From NCBI GenBank assembly GCA_039933635.1, contig JBDTNQ010000015.1:1-53110 (forward strand): DNA of 53,110 nt, in the 5' to 3' direction. The position numbers were made by a program, and so were the translations under genes. Origin of the DNA: JBDTNQ01 sp039933635. Lineage in GTDB: Bacteria > Acidobacteriota > Vicinamibacteria > Vicinamibacterales > SCN-69-37. Shown here in pieces: positions 16,529-24,799 of the stretch. The notes under the pieces were generated by a model, which worked only from the letters and a program-made list of their open reading frames with translations, was not told the origin of the DNA and did no database searches. Each line of letters opens with the position of its first letter. Within the stretch, counting starts at the first letter, position 1.

Positions 16529-17926
16529 ATGCTGAAACCGTCGCTGCTCGTCGCCGCCCTCGCCATGACCGTGGTGCCGATGAGCGCCCAGCGGCCGGCG
16601 ACGCCGGCCCCCGCCCCGTCCGCCACCACCTCGACGTCGACACCGGCACGGCTGACTGTTCCCTACCAGATGTTCACGATGCCCAACGGCTTGACCGTGA
16701 TCCTCCATGAGGACCACAGCGTGCCGCAGGTGGCCGTAAACGTGTGGTACCACGTGGGCTCGGCCTATGAAAAACCGGGACGCACGGGGTTTGCACACTT
16801 GTTCGAGCACCTCATGTTCGAGGGCTCCGGCCACGTGAAGGAAGGGCTCTTCGACAGCCTCCTGGAGGCGGCAGGCGGATCGAACAACGGGTCGACCACC
16901 GAGGACCGCACGAACTATTACGAGCAGGTGCCGTCCAACGCGCTCGACCTGCCGCTCTATCTCGAATCGGATCGCATGGGCTACCTGCTCGATATCGTCA
17001 CGCCGAAGACGGTCGACAGCCAGCGCGACGTCGTAAAGAACGAACGCCGGCAGAGCTACGAGAACGCACCCTACGGCCAGGCATTCCTTCGCATGACCGA
17101 GTTGGTGTACCCGAAGGATCACCCGTACCACTGGCCCGTCATCGGCTACATGGATGACCTGACCGCGGCGAGCCAGGAAGATGTCATGGACTTCTTCAAG
17201 AAGTACTACTCGCCTGGGAACGCGAGCCTGGTGATTGCGGGCGACATCACCCTGGCAGAGGCCAGGAAACGCGTCGAGTACTGGTTCGGCGATGTGAAAC
17301 CTGGCGCGCACGTCGAGCCGCTGAAGGTGCCGGCCGCGGAGCTGACGAGCGTCATCAAGGAAACGATTCCCGACAACGTGCAACTGCCGCGCATCTACCT
17401 GGCGTGGCTCACACCGGGCATTTACCAGCCGGGCGACGCCGAACTGGACATGGTGAGCGGCGTGCTCACGGGCGGCAAGAACTCGCGGCTCTACAAGCGG
17501 CTCGTCTACGACATGCAACTCGCCCAGGACGTGAGCGCGTCGCAGAACTCATCGCGCCAGGGCTCCATCTACACCGTCATCGTCACCGCGCGGCCCTCGG
17601 CCGATCCCGCAGCGACCACGCTCGCGCGCATTACCGCCATCGTCGACGAAGAAATCGAGAAGCTACGGCAGTCGCCGCCGGACGGGCGCGAGATCGAGCG
17701 CGCGCGCAACAGCATCGAATCGTCGTACTACAGCCGCATCGAGACCATCGCGGGCAAGGCCGATCAGTTGAACGCGTACTTCACGGCCACCGGCAACCCG
17801 GACTACTTCGCGGAGGATCTGGGACGCTACCAGGCGCTCGCGCCGAACGACATCCAGGCGGCCATCAAACGATGGCTGCCCGCGGATCGACGCCTCGAGC
17901 TCTCCGTTGTGCCGGACAAGAAGTGA
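16529..17926 (+). CDS. M16-family zinc metallopeptidase, catalytic subunit
   Basis: A 465-aa exported peptidase of the pitrilysin/insulinase family. A signal peptide (MLKPSLLVAALAMTVVPMSA) is followed by a Pro/Ala/Thr-rich linker and the M16 domain. The inverted zinc motif HLFEH is at residues 90-94 (GFAHLFEHLMFEGSGH), and the downstream VVKNERRQSYEN supplies the third ligand Glu. A second, non-catalytic M16 half follows to the end. AAGGAG at 16516-16521 gives a good ribosome-binding site 7 bases before the ATG. The next gene, 8 bp downstream, is a second M16 protein lacking the zinc motif, so the two most likely form a heterodimer in the periplasm, as known for other bacterial M16B pairs. 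Confidence 0.95.
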   Translation: MLKPSLLVAALAMTVVPMSAQRPATPAPAPSATTSTSTPARLTVPYQMFTMPNGLTVILHEDHSVPQVAVNVWYHVGSAYEKPGRTGFAHLFEHLMFEGSGHVKEGLFDSLLEAAGGSNNGSTTEDRTNYYEQVPSNALDLPLYLESDRMGYLLDIVTPKTVDSQRDVVKNERRQSYENAPYGQAFLRMTELVYPKDHPYHWPVIGYMDDLTAASQEDVMDFFKKYYSPGNASLVIAGDITLAEARKRVEYWFGDVKPGAHVEPLKVPAAELTSVIKETIPDNVQLPRIYLAWLTPGIYQPGDAELDMVSGVLTGGKNSRLYKRLVYDMQLAQDVSASQNSSRQGSIYTVIVTARPSADPAATTLARITAIVDEEIEKLRQSPPDGREIERARNSIESSYYSRIETIAGKADQLNAYFTATGNPDYFAEDLGRYQALAPNDIQAAIKRWLPADRRLELSVVPDKK

Positions 17927-17934
17927 GGCTCGCG

Positions 17935-19392
17935 ATGAAATCACACATGCCTATTCACCGCTCGCCACTCCTGCGCGCCCTGGTCCTGGCGCTGACGATA
18001 GTCCCGCTCACCCTCGCCGCGCAGGCTCCCGATCGGTCGAAACCGCCTGCTCCTGGTCCGGTTCCCTCGCTCAAGGTGCCCCCGATCGACAAACGCGCGC
18101 TGAGCAACGGCCTGCCGGTCTGGATCGTGGAAATGCACGAGGTCCCGGTCGTCGACATCACGATGATCGTGAAGTCCGGTGCCTCCTCCGATCCGGCCGG
18201 GAAATTTGGCGTCGCCAACTTCACCGCGGCCATGCTCGATGAAGGCGCGGGCACGCGCGATGCGCTCGCACTGGCGGATGCCATCGACTTCCTGGGCGCC
18301 ACGCTCACCACCGGTAGCGGGTTCGATTCGTCGACCGTCCGGCTGCACAGCCTCTCATCGAAGCTCGACGCCGCGCTGCCCATCATGGCCGACGTCGTGC
18401 GGCGTCCCACGTTTCCTCAGGCCGACATGGACCGCCTGCGCACAGAGCGGCTGACGACGCTGTTGCAGGTGCGGGACAACCCGCAGCAACTGGCAGCGGC
18501 GGCGTATGCGCGAATCCTCTTCGGTGAACCACACCGCTACGGCACCGGCGGGATGGGCACCGAGTCGGTCAACAAGGCCATGACGGTGGCGGACTTGAAG
18601 CAGTTCTACGGGGCGCACTATCGCCCCCAGAACGCGCACCTGCTCGTCGTCGGTGACGTGACGGCGGCTTCAGTCCTGCCGAAGCTCGAGCGGGCCTTCG
18701 GTGCCTGGACAGGTGCGGGTCCTGTGCCGCCGCCTGCGCTACCGACCGTGCAGGCCCCGACGGGCCGACGCGTGTTCCTCGTGGACAAGCCTGGCGCCGC
18801 ACAATCGCAGATCCGGATGGGCACGATTGGCGTGGCGCGAAGTACGCCCGACTATCACGCCTTTGACGTGCTGAACACTCTGCTCGGCGGCTCGTTTACG
18901 TCACGACTGAATATGAATCTTCGTGAGGAACACGGATACTCGTACGGCGCGGGATCGCGATTCGACATGCGCCTGAGCCCGGGACCGTTCTTCGCCGCGG
19001 CCGGCGTACAGACGGACAAGACCGTTGAGTCGCTCACCGAATTCTTCAAGGAAGTAGACGGCATGCGCGCGCCGGTGCCGGACGAAGAACTCGCGCGGGG
19101 CAAGAACCTCGAGGCCCTCAGCTTTCCCGGCTCGTTCGAAACCACCGGCGATATGGCGGGGCAACTCGCAGATCTCGTCGTGTACGGCCTGCCGGACACG
19201 TTCTTCAACGAATACGTGCCGAAGATTCAGGCCGTCACGGCCGCCGATCTCCAACGCGTGGCAGACCGCTTCCTGAAGTCCCAGGCATTCGTGGTCGTAG
19301 TCGCCGGCGATCTGGCGAAGATCGAGAAGCCGATTCGCGACGCCAACTTCGGCGTCGTCACCGTGATTCAGGCGGATGACATTCTCAAGTAG
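17935..19392 (+). CDS. M16-family peptidase-like protein, inactive partner
   Basis: A 485-aa exported M16-fold protein. The signal peptide (LLRALVLALTIVPLTLAAQ) is followed by a Pro-rich stretch and the M16 fold, which starts at KRALSNGLPVWIVEMHEVP. Where the active partner has HxxEH, this protein reads ANFTAAMLDEGAGT, so the zinc ligands are gone and it should be non-catalytic. The C-terminal half keeps the R/Y pair region (LREEHGYSYGAGS) that in M16B enzymes binds the substrate main chain. It starts 8 bp after the catalytic subunit gene and is surely in the same operon. The expected role is to complete the peptide-binding chamber. The start ATG at 17935 is the first one that yields a signal peptide. 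Confidence 0.93.
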   Translation: MKSHMPIHRSPLLRALVLALTIVPLTLAAQAPDRSKPPAPGPVPSLKVPPIDKRALSNGLPVWIVEMHEVPVVDITMIVKSGASSDPAGKFGVANFTAAMLDEGAGTRDALALADAIDFLGATLTTGSGFDSSTVRLHSLSSKLDAALPIMADVVRRPTFPQADMDRLRTERLTTLLQVRDNPQQLAAAAYARILFGEPHRYGTGGMGTESVNKAMTVADLKQFYGAHYRPQNAHLLVVGDVTAASVLPKLERAFGAWTGAGPVPPPALPTVQAPTGRRVFLVDKPGAAQSQIRMGTIGVARSTPDYHAFDVLNTLLGGSFTSRLNMNLREEHGYSYGAGSRFDMRLSPGPFFAAAGVQTDKTVESLTEFFKEVDGMRAPVPDEELARGKNLEALSFPGSFETTGDMAGQLADLVVYGLPDTFFNEYVPKIQAVTAADLQRVADRFLKSQAFVVVVAGDLAKIEKPIRDANFGVVTVIQADDILK

Positions 19393-19459
19393 AGGCGCAC
19401 CTGACCCGGGAGCGCACAACTGGGCGCTCGCGTCGCGTTCGGCGGCTGGTGTGTCGCTT

Positions 19460-19493
19460 GTGGCCTGACGGCAGACTGCCGCCGGTGGGCCAC
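19460..19493. terminator. Possible bidirectional terminator hairpin
   Basis: Nested inverted repeats lie between the convergent M16 gene and the small membrane protein gene: GTGGCC (19460-19465) with GGCCAC (19488-19493), and inside it CGGCA (19469-19473) with TGCCG (19477-19481). No run of T follows on either strand, so it is only a weak candidate. Confidence 0.35.
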
Positions 19494-19500
19494 AGTGTGC

Positions 19501-19701
19501 TCAGTGGGCGATCTGCGAGCCCAGAGTGGGGGTATGCGACGGCGGATCGCTGGCTGGGAACGAGTCCTCGAGCTCGCTGGTCAGCATCTCGTCCTCGGTC
19601 AGGGCCTGTCGAAGAATCGCCACACGCTGCCTGACGGAGCGGTAAACCAGAAGGGCCCCGGCGACGCTGGCCAGCGCCGTCCACTTGATTGCTTGAGTCA
19701 T
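19501..19701 (-). CDS. Small single-pass membrane protein with EDSFPASDPPS motif
   Basis: A 66-aa protein. Residues about 4-22 (AIKWTALASVAGALLVYRS) form one predicted membrane helix, followed by a charged helix and a C-terminal LEDSFPASDPPSHTP. The pattern (D/E)-E/D-S-F-P-A-S-D-P-P is a recurrent motif in very small bacterial proteins of unknown function, often as the C-terminal part. Here it is joined to a membrane anchor. The start ATG at 19701 is preceded by GAGGGACGAGTG, a usable ribosome-binding site. It lies downstream of the symporter gene on the same strand with a 134-bp gap. The function is unknown; the motif itself argues that this is a real gene. Confidence 0.75.
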   Translation of the reverse strand: MTQAIKWTALASVAGALLVYRSVRQRVAILRQALTEDEMLTSELEDSFPASDPPSHTPTLGSQIAH

Positions 19702-19835
19702 CACTCGTCCCTCGATTCGGGCCTTTGGGGGCGACGGGACGTTGAATGTCCCGAGCAGGCTGCTGGTGCCTGTGCAAGGCACGGGCCGACCCAGAATCGC
19801 GTCAGGACGGGGGATTGACCGGATTTGCCGGCGGC

Positions 19836-21512
19836 CTACGTCGACCTTTTGACAGGGGCAGTGAAAAGACTGACAGCGAAACCGACCACTGTGACCACCA
19901 CGGCACCCACAACATTCAGCCAAAGGTAGGCCACCGAGTACCGGGTGGCCACGAACGCGACGGCCGCCATCCCCGCGAGCAGCCCCACGAAGGCGCCATG
20001 GCCATTGGCTCGTTTCACCCCGAGGGCGAGGATGAACACCCCCAGGAGCGAGCCATAGAAGTAGGACCCATAGCGGTTCACCACTTCAATCAGCGAGCCC
20101 AGACGGGCCGCGAACACGGCCATGACGCAGGCAAAGAGGCCCCACGCCGCGGTGGCCCACTTCGACACGTTCAGATACTGCGCGTCACTCGCCTCAGGGG
20201 CGACGAAGCGCTTGTAGATGTCGATGACGGTGGCCGTGGCCAGCGAGTTCAGCTCCGCGGCAATGCTGGACATGGCCGCCGCGAAGATTGCCGCAATGAT
20301 CAGTCCGACCAGGCCCACGGGCATGTGCCGCACGACGAAGGTCGGGAACACGTAGTTCACGTCCGTCCACGACGCATCGCCGGTGGCCGTCTTGACGAGA
20401 TCGATCGCTCGACGGCGTACGGCCTCGACGTCGGCTTCGGCGTTCACGAACGCGGTCCGCGCGGCCGCATCGTCATGCGCGGTCATGGCTTCGGCTGTCG
20501 CACGCCGATGCGCGTGTGCGGCGGCGAACTCGGTCTCGAGCGCGGTGTAGGCACCGCCGAGCCCCACGGCTTGAATGCGCGCGACCGGTGCATCGTTGAA
20601 CAACATCGGCGCCGGCCGGAACAGAAAGTACGCAAACATCAGCACGCCGGTCAGGAGAATCAGCGCCTGCAGCGGGATCTTCACGAACGCGCTCATATAG
20701 AGCGACTGGCGGCCCTCGTCCACCGACCGCGCGGTGAGATAGCGCTGAACCTGACTTTGATCACAACCGAAGTACGACAACGACAGGAACAGGCCGCCGA
20801 TGAGGCCGGACCAGAACGTGTACGTCTGATGCACGTCGAATGTGAAGTCCAGGGCCTGGGTGCGCCCAACCGCACCCGCGAGATGGAGCGCCGATCCGAG
20901 ACTGACGTCTTTCGGCAGGCCGAGAATCAGCACCACCACGGCGGCGATGATGCCGGTGAGGATGATGCCCATCTGCTTGACGTCGGTCCACGTCACGGCC
21001 TGCACGCCACCGATCATCGTGTAGATGACGGTCGGCACGCCGATCGCGAGTACGGTCAGCGTGAGGTTCCAGCCGAGCACGATCGACAGGATCACGGCAG
21101 GCGCCGCGACAATCACGCTGCACGACAGGCCACGGGAGATCAGGAACAGCACCGCCGTCAAGGTGCGTGTCTTCACGTCGAACCGGCGTTCCAGGTACTC
21201 GTACGCGGTGTACACCTTCGCGCGATAGAAGAACGGCACGACGGTGACCGAGAGGATGATCATCGCAATCGGCAGCCCCAGATAGAACTGCACGAACCGC
21301 ATGCCATCCGCGTAGCCCTGCCCGGTGGTGCTCGTCATCGTGATGGCGCTCAACTGCGTGGCCATCACCGACAGGCCAACGGCCCACCACGGCAGGCTGC
21401 GGCCCGCCAGGAGATATCCGTCGACTTCGTTGGTCCCGCGGCTCAGCCGCACACCGTCCCAGACCACCCACACGAGGTAGGCCGCGACGATGCCCCAGTC
21501 AATGAGACTCAT
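19836..21512 (-). CDS. Sodium:solute symporter (SSS family)
   Basis: A 558-aa inner-membrane transporter of the SSS family with about 13 predicted helices. The N-terminal part (GYLLAGRSLPWWAVGLSVMA, then SAITMTSTTGQGYADG) matches the family's sodium-site helix 1 to 2 region, and SRGLSCSVIVAAPAVILS is also typical. It would import an organic solute with sodium; the substrate is not evident, though the closest style is that of SSS proteins annotated as Na+/glucose or galactose-like. A charged, Ala-rich insert of roughly 55 residues (near AAHAHRRATAEAMTAHDDAA) sits in a mid-protein loop, predicted to be a helical hairpin outside the membrane. The start overlaps the stop of a 46-aa membrane protein gene by 4 bases. 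Confidence 0.92.
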   Translation of the reverse strand: MSLIDWGIVAAYLVWVVWDGVRLSRGTNEVDGYLLAGRSLPWWAVGLSVMATQLSAITMTSTTGQGYADGMRFVQFYLGLPIAMIILSVTVVPFFYRAKVYTAYEYLERRFDVKTRTLTAVLFLISRGLSCSVIVAAPAVILSIVLGWNLTLTVLAIGVPTVIYTMIGGVQAVTWTDVKQMGIILTGIIAAVVVLILGLPKDVSLGSALHLAGAVGRTQALDFTFDVHQTYTFWSGLIGGLFLSLSYFGCDQSQVQRYLTARSVDEGRQSLYMSAFVKIPLQALILLTGVLMFAYFLFRPAPMLFNDAPVARIQAVGLGGAYTALETEFAAAHAHRRATAEAMTAHDDAAARTAFVNAEADVEAVRRRAIDLVKTATGDASWTDVNYVFPTFVVRHMPVGLVGLIIAAIFAAAMSSIAAELNSLATATVIDIYKRFVAPEASDAQYLNVSKWATAAWGLFACVMAVFAARLGSLIEVVNRYGSYFYGSLLGVFILALGVKRANGHGAFVGLLAGMAAVAFVATRYSVAYLWLNVVGAVVVTVVGFAVSLFTAPVKRST

Positions 21513-21649
21513 GCAGAACCGAAGTACCGGCCGAACCAGTAGAGCCCGGCAATGGTGAGGATTTCGACGATGACAATCGCCACGAACAGCGGCACGAGGC
21601 GCCGCGCACCGCGATCGCCATCGACCTCCTTGGCGAGAGAGAGAGCCAC
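21509..21649 (-). CDS. 46-aa single-pass membrane protein, possible symporter partner
   Basis: A short frame ends with a TGA that overlaps the symporter ATG (21509-21512). It encodes a charged N-terminus (AKEVDGDRGARR) and one hydrophobic helix (LVPLFVAIVIVEILTIAGLY) ending in FGRYFGSA. The only start that gives a sensible length is a GTG at 21649, with no good ribosome-binding site, so the start is uncertain. The stop-start overlap and the well-formed helix suggest that it is translated and coupled to the symporter. Some SSS carriers are accompanied by a small membrane protein of this kind, but I cannot assign this one to a named family. Confidence 0.5.
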   Translation of the reverse strand: MALSLAKEVDGDRGARRLVPLFVAIVIVEILTIAGLYWFGRYFGSA

Positions 21650-21755
21650 GACGGCAGTATAGCGACAGTCCAAGGGGCCCCGGATCTTCAGGTTCGGCGG
21701 CGCTGGATCCGGGCCGCGGGTCCTGGACCGCAGTGGCGGCGGAGCGATGGAGTGT

Positions 21756-22943
21756 CTACAGCTCTCGCAACGCGGTCGCGATCGGCAGGCGTGCGGCCCT
21801 GACGGCCGGGAGCAGCCCGCCAATCAGGCCCATCGCCAGGGACCAGACCAGCCCGAGTATCAGGAGCGCGGGCGTCACACGGAACGCGAAGGCGACCTGG
21901 CTGAAGGTCTGGAAGTTCATCGTCGCAGTCTGGTAGCCGTTGAACCCGGCGTAGGCGATGGCGCCTCCGATGAGTCCGCCAAAGGCAGCGAGGGCCATCG
22001 ACTCGGTCAACACCGACACAAGCACGGCCGGCGCGTTGAAGCCGAGCGCGCGCAACGTCGCGATCTCGCGCGCTCGCGTCGCCACCGCCGTGTACATCGT
22101 CAGAATGGCGCCGAACACGGCGCCGATCGCCATCAAGGCCGCGATGCCGAACCCGATGCTGCGAATCAGCCGGGCGAGTGTGGCGGATTGAGCGGCGTAG
22201 TAGTCCGTCTCGCGCCGCACGGAGACGTTGATTTGCGGGTTCGCCGTGAGCCAGTCCTTGAACGCATCGAAGGACGACGGCGTGTCCAGGCGCGCAAGCA
22301 CCGACTGGTAGCTGTTGCCGCGTCGATAGGCGCCCTGCAGCGTGCGCGCGTCGCACCAGATTTCTGTTTCCGCCACGGACCCGTCCGCCTCGAAGATGCC
22401 CACGATGGTCCAGGTGATCTGGCCCGATTTCACCTGAGAACCGAGCTGCAGTCCGCCGAACTGGCGCGACGCGCTCCGGCCCACGACCGCTTCGTTCGTG
22501 CCGAACTGCAACATGCGGCCTTCCGCGATGGACGCGTTGTCGCGAACGAGCAGGGCCGACGGCTCGATGCCGCGCAGAGGCACGTTGGCGGACGTGCCCG
22601 TTGACCGCTTCGGCAGGTCGATGATGACGAACAGCTCGGCGGAAGCCGCGAGATTGCGACCGTCCCGCAGAATCCCTGGCGCCTGTTTGATGACGTCCGT
22701 CTCCGGACCGCTCAGGCCGCTCGTCATCTCGGCATCGGCCCCGCTACGCATGATGATGGCCCGGCTCGGCGACCCGGCGTCGCGCATGGACGCAACGAAA
22801 CCCTCGGCGACCGACAAGACCGCGACGAGCACGACCACCACGCCGGCAATACCGATAACGGCAACCGCGGACGAGCCCAGACGCTGCGGCACCGTCCGGA
22901 GATTGAGCCAGGTCACGGCGATGATTTGTTTGACACCGCTCAC
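21756..22943 (-). CDS. ABC transporter permease, MacB/FtsX type (second permease)
   Basis: A 395-aa inner-membrane permease. It has the MacB layout: TM1 near residues 19-42 (AVAVIGIAGVVVVLVAVLSV), a periplasmic MacB core domain (about 45-260), then three helices of the FtsX domain (IRSIGFGIAALMAIGAVFGA, the segment around VSVLTESMALAAFGGLIGGA, and VWSLAMGLIGGLLPAVRAAR). It should work with the ATPase and adaptor upstream to move a substrate from the periplasm through an outer-membrane channel, or in lipoprotein or peptide handling. One base separates it from the other permease gene, so they are co-transcribed. No channel gene is in this set; the substrate is unknown. Confidence 0.92.
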   Translation of the reverse strand: MSGVKQIIAVTWLNLRTVPQRLGSSAVAVIGIAGVVVVLVAVLSVAEGFVASMRDAGSPSRAIIMRSGADAEMTSGLSGPETDVIKQAPGILRDGRNLAASAELFVIIDLPKRSTGTSANVPLRGIEPSALLVRDNASIAEGRMLQFGTNEAVVGRSASRQFGGLQLGSQVKSGQITWTIVGIFEADGSVAETEIWCDARTLQGAYRRGNSYQSVLARLDTPSSFDAFKDWLTANPQINVSVRRETDYYAAQSATLARLIRSIGFGIAALMAIGAVFGAILTMYTAVATRAREIATLRALGFNAPAVLVSVLTESMALAAFGGLIGGAIAYAGFNGYQTATMNFQTFSQVAFAFRVTPALLILGLVWSLAMGLIGGLLPAVRAARLPIATALREL

Positions 22944-22944
22944 G

Positions 22945-24099
22945 TCAATTTCTCCTCAGCGCGTCTGTGATCTTCAGCCGCATCGCCTGCGCCGCCGGAA
23001 TGGCACCGGCCAGCAGACCCAGCGCGAGCATCAACCACACCCCGGTCAGCAGATCGCGCCCAGGCAGGATGAACGCCGGTAGCAAGCCACCCGTGGGATC
23101 GCCCTGCTGCACGAAGAGCCAGGCAAGCAGCAGCCCGAAGGATCCACCAAGCAGCGCAATGAAGACCGACTCTCCGAGCACCAGGGCAAGGATCAGGCCA
23201 TCCGGGAATCCGAGCGTCTTCAGCACGGCCAGTTCGCTCGTGCGCTCACGTACCGATTGCGCCATGGTGTTGCCGACCACCAGCAGGATCGTAAACAGCA
23301 CGGCGACCAGGATCGCGACCATGATCGTGCCGATGTCCCCAATCTGCTTTGCGAACCCGTCCACGAAACCCTTCTCTGTCGTCGTCTTCGTCTCGGCCGA
23401 GGAGTTCGTGAACATGTCATCGAACTTCGCCGCCATGTCGACGGACTTCGACGGGTCGTCGATCTTCACGACGTACCAGCCGACCAGTCCCTCGCCCTGC
23501 GCCCGGTTCTCGTCGAGGTAGTCGTAGCGAAAGAAGAAATTCGTCGTGTCAACGCCCTTGTCGCCGTCGTAGATGCCGACGAGGTTGAACTCCCAGGTGT
23601 CGCCGTTGCCCGATTTGGGCCGAAAGATCGTCGCTTGAATGGGGATGCGATCGCCCAGCTTCCACCCGAAGCGATTGGCGAGCGCGCGGCCGGCCACCGC
23701 GCCCTGCCGATCCGCGAGCCACGCCTGCATCTGCTCTGGCGCCAGGCGATACTCGGGATACATCTTGAAATACGGCGTCGGCTCGAGAGCGATTTGCGCG
23801 AAGAAATTCGACGGATCCTGGTAGATGCCGCCAAACCACGAGTTGTTCGCCACCGTCTCGACGCCTGGCACGGCCGCGATTCGGGCCTCGTACGAACTCG
23901 GCAGCGGCTGGATCAGGCTGACCTTGTGGATGATGATCAGGCGGTCCAGGCCGGCCAACTCGACGCCGACGCTGAACGCCGCGCGGATCGTCATCAGGAA
24001 TCCGAAGAGGACGAAGGCGATGAAGATCGACGCGAGCGTGAACGTGGTGCGGACCTTCCGGCGCCAGAGGTTTTTCCAGAGCAGAGGCAGGTACTTCAC
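22945..24099 (-). CDS. ABC transporter permease, MacB/FtsX type (first permease)
   Basis: A 384-aa inner-membrane permease of the FtsX/MacB type. TM1 (TFTLASIFIAFVLFGFLMTI) precedes a periplasmic domain of about 210 residues, and three C-terminal helices follow (TIMVAILVAVLFTILLVVGN, LALVLGESVFIALLGGSFGL and GVWLMLALGLLAGAIPAAQA). The FtsX hallmark RTSELAVLKTLGFPDG is present between the second and third helix. The start ATG at 24099 overlaps the stop of the ATPase gene by 4 bases. It differs in sequence from the permease next door, so the pair probably forms a heterodimer. Export direction and partner channel cannot be told from the sequence. Confidence 0.92.
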   Translation of the reverse strand: MKYLPLLWKNLWRRKVRTTFTLASIFIAFVLFGFLMTIRAAFSVGVELAGLDRLIIIHKVSLIQPLPSSYEARIAAVPGVETVANNSWFGGIYQDPSNFFAQIALEPTPYFKMYPEYRLAPEQMQAWLADRQGAVAGRALANRFGWKLGDRIPIQATIFRPKSGNGDTWEFNLVGIYDGDKGVDTTNFFFRYDYLDENRAQGEGLVGWYVVKIDDPSKSVDMAAKFDDMFTNSSAETKTTTEKGFVDGFAKQIGDIGTIMVAILVAVLFTILLVVGNTMAQSVRERTSELAVLKTLGFPDGLILALVLGESVFIALLGGSFGLLLAWLFVQQGDPTGGLLPAFILPGRDLLTGVWLMLALGLLAGAIPAAQAMRLKITDALRRN

Positions 24100-24788
24100 G
24101 ACGGCTCCCCGCTGAGCGTGCCCTTGTCGAGGTGGATCGTGCGCGTGGCGCGATCGGCCGCGTGCGGATCGTGCGTGACCATGATGATGGTCTTGCCGTG
24201 ATCCCGGTTCAACGCCTGCAACAGATCGAGGATTTCGTCACCCGCCTTGCGATCGAGATCCCCCGTCGGCTCGTCGCACAGCAGCAGCGTCGGGTCCGTG
24301 ACGATCGCGCGAGCGATACCCACGCGCTGTTCCTGACCGCCGGACAACTGTCGCGGATAGTGGCGCGACCGTTCGGAGAGGCCGACGACCTTGAGCGCAA
24401 TCGCGACGCGCTTGCGCCGCTCGGCCTTCGAGAGCGACGTCAACAACAGCGGCAGCTCGACGTTGCGCTCCGCGGTGAGCACCGGCAGAAGATTGTAGAG
24501 CTGGAAGACGAATCCGATGTTGCGCGATCGCCACCTCGAGAGCTGGCCGCCCCCGAGGTTGCTGATCGTCACACCCGCGACATCGATGGCCCCAGCCGAT
24601 GGCGTATCCAGCCCGCCAATCAGATTCAGCAGCGTGGTCTTGCCCGATCCGGAGGGCCCCATCAAGGCGAGAAACTCGCCGGCCGGCACATCGAGATCGA
24701 CACCCTGGAGGACGTCGATGCGCTCGCTGCCGCGAGTGAAGTATTTCTGGACGTGAGTGACGTTGACGAGCGTGGGCGCTGCGGACAT
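24096..24788 (-). CDS. ABC transporter ATP-binding protein (LolD/MacB type)
   Basis: A 230-aa ATPase that powers the adjacent permeases. The nucleotide-binding motifs are complete: Walker A GPSGSGKTTLL, signature LSGGQEQRVGIARAI, Walker B TLLLCDEPTGDLD and the switch His in IMVTHDP. The C-x-x-P-T-G-D-L-D form and small size are typical of the LolD/MacB (type VII) group. The ATG at 24788 is chosen because the family fold begins right after it (TLVNVTHVQKYFTRG); a longer in-frame reading to 25187 would only be antisense-like sequence overlapping the adaptor gene. It starts 11 bp after the adaptor stop. Confidence 0.95.
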   Translation of the reverse strand: MSAAPTLVNVTHVQKYFTRGSERIDVLQGVDLDVPAGEFLALMGPSGSGKTTLLNLIGGLDTPSAGAIDVAGVTISNLGGGQLSRWRSRNIGFVFQLYNLLPVLTAERNVELPLLLTSLSKAERRKRVAIALKVVGLSERSRHYPRQLSGGQEQRVGIARAIVTDPTLLLCDEPTGDLDRKAGDEILDLLQALNRDHGKTIIMVTHDPHAADRATRTIHLDKGTLSGEPS

Positions 24789-24799
24789 CTGAACCTCGG

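Noticed and set aside
19746..21542. Long open frame of about 600 codons opposite the sodium:solute symporter gene
   Set aside because: The translation is His/Arg/Gln-rich with no domain, and the symporter on the other strand is a clear match. It is a GC-driven antisense shadow.
21676..21715. GGCCCCGGATC hairpin after the second ABC permease as a terminator
   Set aside because: The loop is long (19 bases), the stem has a bulge and no T tract follows on the minus strand.
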